34,044 nucleotides of DNA from NCBI RefSeq assembly GCF_000308815.1, contig NZ_BAFX01000189.1:1-34044 (forward strand). Direction: 5' to 3'. The position numbers were made by a program, and so were the translations under genes. The notes below the pieces were generated by a model. It saw nothing but the letters and a program-made list of their open reading frames with translations. It was not told the origin of the DNA and made no database searches. This document shows, one piece after another, positions 8,011-15,840 of this stretch (position 1 is the first letter of the stretch; every line of letters begins with the position of its first letter). The DNA is from Nocardia concava NBRC 100430 (lineage in GTDB: Bacteria; Actinomycetota; Actinomycetes; Mycobacteriales; Mycobacteriaceae).

Positions 8011-8361
8011 TCAGTTCTTGGACGCCGGCTCGGCGGGCGGAACGGCGGTTACGGCGGGCTTGGCGGTGCTCTCGGTGCGCTGGGCCTTGATCTCGGCCTG
8101 CCACTTCTCGAAATCGGCTCGCATCACCGAGATCTGGTGCTCGAGCGCCTCCCTGGTCTCCGACCACCACGTCTGCGCGGTCTCGCGCAGATCCGCCGCG
8201 GTCTTCTCGAATTCGCTCCCTTCGCGCTTGGCGGTGGCCGCCAGCTCTTCACGGCGCGCCTTGAACTCGGCGCTGCCCTTCTCCCGCGCGGCGGCGGACG
8301 ACTCCTCGAAGCGCTTCACCTGGGCCGCGAGATCCATCAGCGATTCCGACAACGGCTTCAT
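8011..8361 (-). CDS. Small charged helical (coiled-coil) protein, unknown function
   Basis: This protein of about 116 aa is not a family I recognise. Nearly all of residues 1-95 consist of charged, Ala-rich helix-forming sequence (DLAAQVKRFEESSA, EFKARREELAATAKREG, TWWSETREALEHQ), consistent with one long coiled coil. A flexible Ala/Pro tail ends in PPAEPASKN. There is no signal peptide or membrane segment. The ATG at 8361 is favoured because GGAG lies 6 nt upstream; ATG 8367 overlaps that site. The upstream neighbour on the same strand is the sirtuin gene, 119 nt away. A phasin- or apolipoprotein-like role is possible, but nothing in the sequence proves it. Confidence 0.7.
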   Translation of the reverse strand: MKPLSESLMDLAAQVKRFEESSAAAREKGSAEFKARREELAATAKREGSEFEKTAADLRETAQTWWSETREALEHQISVMRADFEKWQAEIKAQRTESTAKPAVTAVPPAEPASKN

Positions 8362-8480
8362 GTCCATCTCCAAACATCGTGTTCCACATGGCGATTCGGC
8401 CATCGGGCACTGTCAAGCCTGGCTGCTGCTGCGGCCCGGCCCAAGGGCAGAACGTCCCTCGAAACATGTGCCGCTCGGCA

Positions 8481-9323
8481 TCAGTTGGGGGACAAGGCGT
8501 CCGCGAGGGTGGTGAGGACCGGGGCGCAGCCGGTGTCGAGAGTGAGGGCGGCGAGGTCGTCGGCGCGGGTGCGGCCGCGGTTCAGGATGATGACGGGGCG
8601 GCCGGATTTGGCGGTGTGGCGGGCGAAGCGCAGGCCGGACATGACAGTCAGGGAGGAGCCGACCACCAAGAGGGCGTCGGCCGAGTCCACCAGGTCGTAG
8701 GCGGTTGCCACGCGTGGCTTGGGGACGGATTCGCCGAAGTAGACGATGTCGGGTTTCAGCAGACCGCCGCACTCCAGGCAGTCGACCATGCGGAAGGAGG
8801 CAGTGTCGGTGACCACAGCGTCGGCGTCCGGAGCGACTTCCAGGCCGTCGAGAGGGAACGATTCGGCGAAGCCGGGATTGGCGGCCTCGAGCCGGTCGGC
8901 CAGTGACATCCGAGACGTGAGCGCCCCACAGGACAGGCAGGTGACCCGGGCATAGATGCCGTGCAGGTCGACGACCCGGCGGTGCCCCGCCTTGGTGTGG
9001 AGCAGATCGACGTTCTGAGTGATCAAGCCGGTGACGACGCCCGCGCGTTCGAGCCGGGACAGTGCACGATGCGCCGGATTCGGCCGCGCCGCATCCATCC
9101 GCCGCCAGCCGATGTGGTTGCGAGCCCAATACCGTTGCCGGAAAACCGGATCCCCGACGAACTGCTGATAGGTCATCGGATTCCGCGGCGGTGCGTCCGG
9201 GCTGCGGTAGTCGGGAATGCCGCTGTCGGTGGAGATGCCCGCCCCGGTGAGGACGGCCAGGCGGCGTCCGGCGACCAGTTCCAGCAGGCGGTCGAGCTGC
9301 TCGGCGGAACGGGTATCGGGCAT
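8481..9323 (-). CDS. SIR2-family NAD-dependent protein deacylase, class II (SIRT4-like)
   Basis: Sirtuins remove acyl groups from lysine while consuming NAD+. This 280-aa protein shows LTGAGISTDSGIPDYR (25-40), the TQNVDLLH motif (102-109), catalytic His121 in DLHG, and zinc ligands in CLSCG (Cys129, Cys132) and CLECGG. The core ends in KPDIVYFGE, LLVVGSSL and NRGRTRADDLA. RQRYWARNHIGW and the long insert between the Cys pairs resemble human SIRT4 more than bacterial CobB, so class II is indicated. ATG 9323 is chosen; ATG 9350 (MIVASY) is an alternative, and neither has a clear ribosome site. It diverges from the NmrA-like gene. Lipoamidase or other deacylase activity is inferred from the class only. 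Confidence 0.93.
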   Translation of the reverse strand: MPDTRSAEQLDRLLELVAGRRLAVLTGAGISTDSGIPDYRSPDAPPRNPMTYQQFVGDPVFRQRYWARNHIGWRRMDAARPNPAHRALSRLERAGVVTGLITQNVDLLHTKAGHRRVVDLHGIYARVTCLSCGALTSRMSLADRLEAANPGFAESFPLDGLEVAPDADAVVTDTASFRMVDCLECGGLLKPDIVYFGESVPKPRVATAYDLVDSADALLVVGSSLTVMSGLRFARHTAKSGRPVIILNRGRTRADDLAALTLDTGCAPVLTTLADALSPN

Positions 9324-9454
9324 GAAATCAGGGTACGACGCGACGATCATGTGGGCCCGCTCACACCGTGTCACACCCGGCGGGGTCGCTTCGTCAACTG
9401 GGCAGGACGCCACCGAACGAGGGCGTCGGGACATCGACGAAGGAGATGGTCATC

Positions 9455-10246
9455 ATGGCGAAGATGGTTCTGGTCACCGGCGGCACGGGCACCCTGGGCA
9501 AGCTGGTCACCCCGCTGCTGCGCGAGGCCGGTGTGACTGTGCGGGTGTTGAGCCGAACCGCGCGCACCGATGCCGACGGGATCGAATACGTCGCCGGCGA
9601 CCTGCAGACCGGTGCGGGCATCGCGGAGGCGGTGGCGGGCGTGGATACCGTGCTGCACTTGGCGGGAGAGATGAAGGGTGACGGCGAGAAGGCACAGATC
9701 CTGGTCGACGCCATCAAGGCCGCGGAGCTTTTCCCGCATCTGATCTACATCTCGGTGGTGGGCGCCGACCGGGTGCCGGTGCGCAGCTTCATCGATCGCC
9801 AGACCATGTCCTACATGGCCAGCAAGCGGGACGCCGAACTGATGGTGGAGAATTCGGGTCTGCCGTGGACCACGTTGCGGGCCACGCAGTTCCACGATCT
9901 GCTGTTCACCATGGTGCAGGCGATGGGCAAGATGCCGGTGGTCCCGGCATTCGACTTCCGGTTCCAGCCCATCGAAACCGCCGAGGTCGCAGCGCGTCTG
10001 GTGGAACTGACCCTGGGCGAGCCCGCGGGCTACGTCGAGGAGATCGGCGGGCCCAAGATCTACACCATGAAGGAGCTGGAGCGCAGCTACCTGGAGGCGC
10101 TCGGCAAGCACCGCCCGGTCTTCACCGTGAAGGCCCCGGGCAAGGCCTCGCGCATCTACGCGCAGGGCGCGAACCTGACCCCGGATCACGCTGTGGGCGA
10201 ACGGACCTGGGAAGACTTCCTGGCCGCCAAGCTCGCCACCGCGTAA
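9455..10246 (+). CDS. NmrA/NAD(P)-binding atypical SDR
   Basis: This is a 263-aa Rossmann-fold protein of the NmrA/extended-SDR type. It begins MAKMVLVTGGTGTLG, with the dinucleotide-binding TGGTGTLG motif. DTVLHLAG follows, then YISVVGADRVPV and the C-terminal substrate region IGGPKIYTMKELERSYLEA. It lacks the classical YxxxK dyad, as is usual for NmrA-like oxidoreductases or redox sensors. AAGGAG at 9440-9445 lies 9 nt before ATG 9455; an earlier in-frame ATG at 9446 overlaps that site and is less likely. It is divergent from the sirtuin and convergent with the PLP-enzyme gene. The substrate is unknown. Confidence 0.9.
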   Translation: MAKMVLVTGGTGTLGKLVTPLLREAGVTVRVLSRTARTDADGIEYVAGDLQTGAGIAEAVAGVDTVLHLAGEMKGDGEKAQILVDAIKAAELFPHLIYISVVGADRVPVRSFIDRQTMSYMASKRDAELMVENSGLPWTTLRATQFHDLLFTMVQAMGKMPVVPAFDFRFQPIETAEVAARLVELTLGEPAGYVEEIGGPKIYTMKELERSYLEALGKHRPVFTVKAPGKASRIYAQGANLTPDHAVGERTWEDFLAAKLATA

Positions 10247-10270
10247 CGGGACGCATGAAGATGGCCGGAT

Positions 10271-11269
10271 TCAGCGCGGCCCGTTGGTATTGAGATACAC
10301 CACCGGACCGTCGCCGAACCGGCCGTGCGCGTTCATGTCCAGCAGCGCCGCCATCGCCTTGGCGGTATAGACCGGCTCCAGCGTCATATGCTCTCGATCC
10401 GCCGAGAGTGCCTGCGCGGTAGCGGCTTCCGGCATCGGATAACCGTAACCCGGTCCCAGATATTCGGTCACGATCTCGAGATTGCTTGTGGGGGACAGGT
10501 TCTCGGGAAGACGCGCACCCCGCTTGCGCAACAGCCGCTCGCTACGGCCCGCCAGCTTCGCCAGGGTCGGTTCATCAAGTCGCAGAGTGTCATTCACCAC
10601 GACACCCACCACGCGCGTCGAGAGCCCGGCCAACCGCAACCCGAGCGACAGTCCCGCCGCGGTCCCGCCCGACCCCACCGGAACCACGATATGGCTCGGC
10701 TCGGGCAACTCACCCGCCTCGACCTGCGCCGCCAATTCCAGTGCCGTCTCGACATATCCGAGCGCACCCAGCGCCGACGACCCGCCCGCGGGCAGAAAAT
10801 ACGGCGGCCGCACCCCGGCGAAATTCCGGGCCAGCAGCCACAGCACCGTCGGCACCGTCCGCGCCTTGGTGTGGGTGAAATGCAGCTCCGCCCCCGAGTC
10901 CCGCAGCCGCTTCAACTGCGCGCGCACATGGTCGTCCTCGGGCTGATCGATCAGTGCCAGAACGGTTTTCAGTCCCTGCTCGCCCCCGTACAGCGCGGTC
11001 GCCAGCCCCCAGTTGGTGCCGATCCCGCCCACGGTCACGATGGTGGAGCGCCCCCGCCGCAGCGCATCGGGCAGCAGCCATTCCAGCTTGCGTACCTTGT
11101 TGCCGCCCCAGCCGCCGTCGCCGAACTCGCTGTCGTCCTTGAGCCAGATATCGGCCCCGACCGTATCCAGCGCCGCCAGCCGCCGCACCGGCGTCGGGGA
11201 GGTGCCCAGACGGATGTGGGGCAGCGTCCGCTCGAGTTCGGGATAGCGCTGGTGCAGATGCGGAGTCAT
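10271..11269 (-). CDS. PLP-dependent enzyme, D-cysteine desulfhydrase/ACC deaminase family
   Basis: This is a 332-aa fold-type II PLP enzyme. The lysine that binds PLP is expected at Lys58 in GGWGGNKVRKLEWLL, the family signature. IVTVGGIGTNWG and a Gly-rich phosphate-binding loop, VPVGSGGTAAGLSLG, follow. Relatives either break D-cysteine to pyruvate, H2S and ammonia or deaminate 1-aminocyclopropane-1-carboxylate; the sequence alone does not separate these, and other D-amino acids are possible. The length is normal. ATG 11269 is used; a GTG one codon upstream is possible. It stands alone, convergent with the NmrA-like gene and divergent from the following SDR. Confidence 0.88.
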   Translation of the reverse strand: MTPHLHQRYPELERTLPHIRLGTSPTPVRRLAALDTVGADIWLKDDSEFGDGGWGGNKVRKLEWLLPDALRRGRSTIVTVGGIGTNWGLATALYGGEQGLKTVLALIDQPEDDHVRAQLKRLRDSGAELHFTHTKARTVPTVLWLLARNFAGVRPPYFLPAGGSSALGALGYVETALELAAQVEAGELPEPSHIVVPVGSGGTAAGLSLGLRLAGLSTRVVGVVVNDTLRLDEPTLAKLAGRSERLLRKRGARLPENLSPTSNLEIVTEYLGPGYGYPMPEAATAQALSADREHMTLEPVYTAKAMAALLDMNAHGRFGDGPVVYLNTNGPR

Positions 11270-11384
11270 CACACCAACCCTATCGACTGGCCTGTTCCGC
11301 GACGAGTGTGGCGGGCAGCACACGACCCCGAAACTTCGACTGCTACTTTTCGAAAGGAACTTAGATTTCAACGAGGAGATGCTC

Positions 11385-12248
11385 ATGCCTGGTGTAACCG
11401 ATCGCGTCATCATCGTCACCGGAGCCGGTGGCGGTCTGGGCCGCGAGTACGCGCTGCTGCTGGCCCGCGAGGGCGCGCAGGTCGTGGTCAACGACCTGGG
11501 CGGCGCGCGCGACGGCTCCGGCTCCGGCCACAATATGGCCGACTCGGTGGTCGAGGAGATCCGCGCCGCGGGCGGCACCGCGGTCGCCAACTACGACAGC
11601 GTCGCCACCGTCGAGGGCGCGCAGGCGCTCATCAAGACCGCGCTCGACAACTTCGGCGCGGTGCACGGCGTGGTCAACAATGCCGGCATCCTGCGCGACA
11701 CCAGCTTCGGCAAGATGACCCCCGAGGCCTTCGAGGCCGTTCAGCGCGTGCACCTGTTCGGCTCGTTCAATGTCACCCATGCCGCCTGGAGCCACTTCCG
11801 CGAGCAGGGTTTCGGCCGCATCGTCATGATCACCTCCACCTCCGGCCTCTACGGCAACTTCGGCCAGGCCAACTACGGCGCCGCCAAGCTCGGACTGGTC
11901 GGCATGATGAACACCCTCGCCATCGAGGGCCGCAAGTACGACATCAAGGTCAATGCCGTGGCCCCCATCGCCGCCACCCGCATGACCGCCGACATCGCCT
12001 CGGCCGAGTTCCTCGAGAAGCTGCCGCCCGCGCAGGTCGCCCCGATCGTGGCCTACCTGGTCAGCGAGGACAACGAGGATTCCGGCATGACCTTCGTGGT
12101 CGGCGGCGGTGCGGTGCACCGGGTCCAGCTGTTCGCGAACAAGCCCGTCTTGTTCAGTGCGGTCCCGACGCTGGATGAGGTGCGAGAGAATTGGAGTCGT
12201 ATTACCGATATGTCCGACGCTCAGCCGGGGGTCAATCCAGCGGGCTGA
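11385..12248 (+). CDS. SDR similar to the dehydrogenase domain of peroxisomal MFE-2
   Basis: This is a 287-aa short-chain dehydrogenase. It begins MPGVTDRVIIVTGAGGGLG (cofactor loop 12-19), then VVVNDLGGARDGSGSG, NNAGILRD, catalytic Ser/Tyr/Lys in ITSTSG and YGAAK, and a C-terminal extension. The NDLGGxxDGxG segment is typical of the (3R)-hydroxyacyl-CoA dehydrogenase part of multifunctional enzyme type 2 and its actinobacterial single-domain relatives. Beta-oxidation of acyl-CoA or a steroid side chain is therefore plausible (inference). GAGGAG at 11373-11378 lies 6 nt before ATG 11385. The FAD gene follows 20 nt downstream, so the two likely form an operon. A TTTCGAAA palindrome sits at 11348-11355 in the promoter region. 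Confidence 0.92.
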   Translation: MPGVTDRVIIVTGAGGGLGREYALLLAREGAQVVVNDLGGARDGSGSGHNMADSVVEEIRAAGGTAVANYDSVATVEGAQALIKTALDNFGAVHGVVNNAGILRDTSFGKMTPEAFEAVQRVHLFGSFNVTHAAWSHFREQGFGRIVMITSTSGLYGNFGQANYGAAKLGLVGMMNTLAIEGRKYDIKVNAVAPIAATRMTADIASAEFLEKLPPAQVAPIVAYLVSEDNEDSGMTFVVGGGAVHRVQLFANKPVLFSAVPTLDEVRENWSRITDMSDAQPGVNPAG

Positions 12249-12268
12249 GCCTGGCCTAGGAGCTCGCC

Positions 12269-13567
12269 ATGAGCGAGAACGTCTGGGACGCACTGGTTGT
12301 CGGAGCCGGGGTGGGCGGGCTGTGCGCGGCCGCCCGGCTCTCCCACCACGGCTACCGCACCCTGGTGGTCGAACGTCTGGATAAGGTCGGTGGCCGCGCC
12401 TCCACCGAGGAGCTCGACGGATTCACCATCAATACCGGCGCCGTCGTCGTCGAGATCGGCGGCATCACCGAACAGACCTTCGAGGAGGTCGGCGCCAAAT
12501 TCGAAGTGCGCCCGGCGGATCCGCCGATTCTCTACCGCATCAACGGCCGCGACGTGGACATCAATGCCGGCGGCTGGGGACTGCTCATCTCACAGCTGAC
12601 CCGCCACGGGGCCCGAACGCTCGCGGCGGCCCACGAGGACGACGGGAACGATCGGGAACCGTCCACCGCCGAATGGGTGCGCCGATACACCAAAAACGAT
12701 GCGGTGCAAGGGATCTTCCGCAATATGTGCGGATCCATCTTCGCGGTCGGCTCGGAGGAGCTGCCCGCGCGGGTGTTCCTCACCTACTTCACCCGCAAGG
12801 CCGCGTTCAAGAAGTTCGGCTTCTGCCCGGAGGGGACCATCGGGTTGTGGAAGGCCCTCGCCGACGTCGTGGAACGCAATGGGGGACAAGTCTGGTTGAA
12901 CAGTGAGGTGCAGCGGCTGCACATCGACAACGACCGCGTCACCGGGGCGCGCATCCGGCGTGACGGCGAAACCGTCGATGTCACTTGCGCTTTCGCGGTC
13001 AGCGATATCGGCCCCTCGGCGACGCTGGATCTCGTTGGCCCCGAACACTTCCCGTCCGCATACGTCGGCAACGTCCTGCAGCGAGACCTGCCCTGCGCCA
13101 TGATCTCGGTCAACTTCGCCAGCCGCGAACCCCTGATCAAAGCGCCCGGCCTGCTCAGCTTCGCCCGCACCCGGCGGCTGTGCTACGTCGCCAACTACAC
13201 CGCGACCTGCCCGGAGATGGCACCGGAGGGTTGGCATCTCTACGTCGGGACCGGTGTACCCAAACCCTCGATCGGCGACTTCGACGCCGAGGCCGAAACC
13301 GCACTGGTACTGCAGGATCTGCGCGAGGAGATCCCGGGCTTCGAGCAGGCTCGCATCCTGTCCATCGCCGTCACCCGCGATGACTGGCCACCCCAGCGCG
13401 CGGTCGCGGGCTACGACCTGCCGCACGACACCCCGATCGCGAATCTGTGGAACGTGGGTGACGCGGTCAAGGAGTACGCCAACGGCGGCATCACGGCCTG
13501 CGTGGAGACGGCCAGGATCGTCGTAGAGGAGATAGTCGCCAGCGGGTTGGGGCACCGCGATCCATGA
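12269..13567 (+). CDS. FAD-dependent NAD(P)-binding oxidoreductase, phytoene-desaturase-like
   Basis: This is a 432-aa flavoprotein of the amine-oxidase/phytoene-desaturase superfamily. The N-terminal Rossmann motif WDALVVGAGVGGLCAA is followed by VVERLDKVGGRAST, where the Glu contacts the FAD ribose and GGRA completes the nucleotide site. The C-terminal NLWNVGDAVKEYANGG is the second FAD-contacting motif. There are no transmembrane segments. AGGAG lies just upstream of ATG 12269. It is 20 nt after the SDR on the same strand and so probably cotranscribed, which suggests two oxidoreduction steps in one pathway. The substrate (carotenoid, sterol or other polyisoprenoid) cannot be decided from the sequence. 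Confidence 0.88.
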   Translation: MSENVWDALVVGAGVGGLCAAARLSHHGYRTLVVERLDKVGGRASTEELDGFTINTGAVVVEIGGITEQTFEEVGAKFEVRPADPPILYRINGRDVDINAGGWGLLISQLTRHGARTLAAAHEDDGNDREPSTAEWVRRYTKNDAVQGIFRNMCGSIFAVGSEELPARVFLTYFTRKAAFKKFGFCPEGTIGLWKALADVVERNGGQVWLNSEVQRLHIDNDRVTGARIRRDGETVDVTCAFAVSDIGPSATLDLVGPEHFPSAYVGNVLQRDLPCAMISVNFASREPLIKAPGLLSFARTRRLCYVANYTATCPEMAPEGWHLYVGTGVPKPSIGDFDAEAETALVLQDLREEIPGFEQARILSIAVTRDDWPPQRAVAGYDLPHDTPIANLWNVGDAVKEYANGGITACVETARIVVEEIVASGLGHRDP

Positions 13568-13574
13568 CTACGGT

Positions 13575-13657
13575 CCCCGTCATCCCGGCATGCTTTGGCC
13601 GGGATCCACAGCGGCCGGGGTGGATTCCGGCCAAAATCGCGCCGGAATGACGAGGGG
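13575..13657. repeat. Imperfect palindromic repeat (REP/MITE-like) between convergent genes
   Basis: The left arm (13575-13608) begins CCCCGTCATCCCGG and ends GGCCGGGATCCA. The right arm (13621-13657) begins TGGATTCCGGCC and ends CGGAATGACGAGGGG. The arms are complementary apart from a few mismatches and a short internal loop, and each arm contains its own small inverted repeat (ATCCCGG/CCGGGAT). It starts 7 nt after the FAD gene stop and 46 nt before the end of the convergent TetR gene. It may act as a bidirectional terminator or be a dispersed intergenic repeat. No second copy was seen in this window. Confidence 0.75.
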
Positions 13658-13702
13658 TGAAGTCCGCGCGGAGAAGGCCAGGCGGAGTGCCGGGCGGGGT
13701 AC

Positions 13703-14350
13703 TCAGTCCAGCTGGGCGGTCATGCCCGGGAGTCGGTCCACCATCGCCACCACGTAGTCCGCGACGATGTCGATCAGCACCGGGCGCTCGACCTTCAGGC
13801 CGCCGTCGAGCCACACCAGGATCAGCTCCGCCGCGCCGCCGGTGATCAACTGCGCCAACGCGGTCAGGGCCGTGTCATCGCCCTCGGGGATGTCGAGCAG
13901 CACCCGCGTCTGTTCGATGAGGAGTTGGGCCACTTGACGCATGCCCTCGAACCGGCGGCGCATGAGCATCTCGCTGCCGTACGCCTGGGCGAAGGCGATA
14001 TTGGCGCGTCGGGGATCGTCGGTGACGCCGATGATGAGCGCGGCCACCCCGGCGCGAAGCTTCTCCTCGGGCCCGCCGGGGGTGTCGGTCATAGCCGTGC
14101 GCGCCTGCTCCAGCGCCTTGCCCTGCACCTCGTCCAACAGGGCCGCCGCCAAAGCATCGAGGTCCGTGAAGGATTCGTAGAAGAAGCGCGGCCCGACCTT
14201 CGCCTGTTCACACACCCCGCGCACCGTCAGCGCGGCCAGCCCCTGCGTCCCGACGATCTCCAGCGCGGCGTCGAGCAGTCGCCGCCTGCGCTGTTCCCTG
14301 CGCTCGTCGGTCGTGGTGCCGCGATAGGTCCCCGTGAATGCTCGCGTCAC
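13703..14350 (-). CDS. TetR-family regulator next to CYP136-type P450
   Basis: This is a 215-aa repressor-type protein. The helix-turn-helix covers about residues 20-65 (RRRRLLDAALEIVGTQG, TVRGVCEQAKVGPRFFYESF, with FFYESF in the position of the usual YYHF). The rest is a helical ligand-binding domain. The start is GTG 14350; no ATG precedes the DNA-binding region. It diverges from the P450 gene across 71 bp that contain inverted repeats. In Mycobacterium tuberculosis a TetR gene (Rv3058c) likewise lies beside cyp136 (Rv3059), so the pair looks conserved (from memory, not searched). Control of the P450 is inferred. Confidence 0.9.
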   Translation of the reverse strand: MTRAFTGTYRGTTTDERREQRRRRLLDAALEIVGTQGLAALTVRGVCEQAKVGPRFFYESFTDLDALAAALLDEVQGKALEQARTAMTDTPGGPEEKLRAGVAALIIGVTDDPRRANIAFAQAYGSEMLMRRRFEGMRQVAQLLIEQTRVLLDIPEGDDTALTALAQLITGGAAELILVWLDGGLKVERPVLIDIVADYVVAMVDRLPGMTAQLD

Positions 14351-14375
14351 CCTGACAGCTTCGCACAGAAAGTCG

Positions 14376-14407
14376 GGAAACGACCGTTTACGGATATCAC
14401 CGTTTCC
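14376..14407. promoter_or_regulatory. Candidate TetR operator in the tetR/P450 divergent promoter
   Basis: GGAAACG (14376-14382) and CGTTTCC (14401-14407) form a perfect 7-bp inverted repeat. Between them lie CCGT-TT-ACGG (14384-14393), itself a palindrome, and GATATC. The whole block ends 14 nt before the P450 ATG. Its nested symmetry and position make it a good candidate operator for the adjacent TetR protein. Confidence 0.5.
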
Positions 14408-14421
14408 GCTACCGTTGGTGG

Positions 14422-15840
14422 ATGGCTGTACGAAAAGCCGTGGTGAATCACCGAATTCAGCGTCGCGCCGCCGGGATGCTGGAGCGTTATCCGTCCGTTC
14501 CGCGCGCGCTCGCGGCCGCGCCGCCGGGCAGTGGACTCAAACCCGTGATGGGCGATTACGGCCCGCCGGGCGTCGGCCACGTGGTGGCGACCCTCGCCGA
14601 TCCGCTGAGCTTCAGCCGCGAGCGCATGAAGCTCTACGGCCCGGTGCAGTGGATGGGCGTGTTCGGCCGGCAGGTGGTCGGCGTGGGCAGTCCGGAGGCC
14701 ATGGAGGAGTTCCTGCTCGACCGCAAACACGTGTTCTCCGCGCAGAAGGGCTGGGAATTCCTCATCGGCCCGTTCTTCCGCGGCGGAATCCTGTTGCGCG
14801 ACTTCGACGATCACACCTACCACCGCCGCATCCTGCAGCAGGCCTTCACCCGCCCGCGCCTGATCGGCTACCTCAACCTCACCACCCCGCGCATCGTGCG
14901 CGGCGTCGATTCCTGGCGGCCCGCCCCGGACTTCCCGCTCTACGACCACGTCAAGCGGCTGCTGCTGGAACAGGCCACCGTGGTCTTCGCGGGTGCGGAA
15001 CTCGGCCCCGAGGGCACGCGTCTGTCGCGCGCCTTCGAGGACGCCGTGCACGGTGGCAAGGCCATCATTCGCACGAACATGCCGGGGGGAGTGTGGAATC
15101 GGGGTCTACGCGGTCGCAAACTGCTCGAGGACTATTTCCGCCGCGAACTGCCCGCCAAGCGCGCCGGCGACGGTGAGGACCTGTTCAGCGTGCTCTGCCA
15201 CGCCGAGACCGAGGACGGCGAATCCTTCACCGACGCCGACATCGTCGACCACATGATCTTCGTGATGATGGCCGCCCACGACACCAGCACCATCGCCATC
15301 TCCATGCTCGCCTATGAGCTGGCCAGACATCCCGAATGGCAGCAACGCCTGCGCGCGGAGTCCCAGGCACTGGGCAAACCGACCCTCGACTACGCCGACC
15401 TGGATACGTTGCCGAGCCTGGAAATGGCCTTCCGTGAAACCCTGCGCATGTACGCCCCGGTCGGGCAGATGGTGCGAGAGGCGCTGGAGGACACCGAGAT
15501 CGCGGGCTATTTCATCCCCAAGGGCGCGCTCGTCATGGCCGGGCCGTACTCCATGATGCGCAATGCCGAGTACTGGCACGATCCGGACGTCTTCGATCCG
15601 GAACGCTTCGATCCCGCCCGCGCCGAGGACAAGTCGCACCGCTACGTCTGGCCGCCCTTCGGCGGTGGCGCGCACAAGTGCATCGGGCGGTACTTCGGCG
15701 GCATGACCGTCAAGGCCACCATGCACCGCATGCTGCTGAACTACAGCTGGAGCGTGCCGGACGACTACGAGGTCACCCTCGTCGCCGGCACCGGCCCGAC
15801 TCCGGCCGACGGACTGCCGATCCACCTGCGGCGCTTGTAG
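14422..15840 (+). CDS. Cytochrome P450, CYP136-like
   Basis: This is a 472-aa heme monooxygenase. The heme-ligand loop FGGGAHKCIG (413-422) contains Cys420. The ExxR motif is ETLR (339-342), and the oxygen-activation helix carries MMAAHDTST around 282-290. The N-terminal PPGSGLKPVMGDYGPPG and FTDADIVDHMIFVMMAAHDTS closely resemble M. tuberculosis CYP136 as I remember it. No membrane anchor is apparent, so the enzyme is probably soluble and needs separate ferredoxin and reductase partners, which are not encoded here. ATG 14422 follows the TTGGTGG region without a strong ribosome site. Its stop abuts the stop of the convergent gene. The substrate is unknown; a lipid, sterol or terpenoid is plausible. 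Confidence 0.93.
   Translation: MAVRKAVVNHRIQRRAAGMLERYPSVPRALAAAPPGSGLKPVMGDYGPPGVGHVVATLADPLSFSRERMKLYGPVQWMGVFGRQVVGVGSPEAMEEFLLDRKHVFSAQKGWEFLIGPFFRGGILLRDFDDHTYHRRILQQAFTRPRLIGYLNLTTPRIVRGVDSWRPAPDFPLYDHVKRLLLEQATVVFAGAELGPEGTRLSRAFEDAVHGGKAIIRTNMPGGVWNRGLRGRKLLEDYFRRELPAKRAGDGEDLFSVLCHAETEDGESFTDADIVDHMIFVMMAAHDTSTIAISMLAYELARHPEWQQRLRAESQALGKPTLDYADLDTLPSLEMAFRETLRMYAPVGQMVREALEDTEIAGYFIPKGALVMAGPYSMMRNAEYWHDPDVFDPERFDPARAEDKSHRYVWPPFGGGAHKCIGRYFGGMTVKATMHRMLLNYSWSVPDDYEVTLVAGTGPTPADGLPIHLRRL

Noticed and set aside
14384..14407. Second KstR box upstream of the CYP136-type gene
   Set aside because: AAAC-GACC-GTTT has a 4-nt centre and lacks the TNNAACNNGTTNNA pattern; more likely the site of the adjacent TetR.
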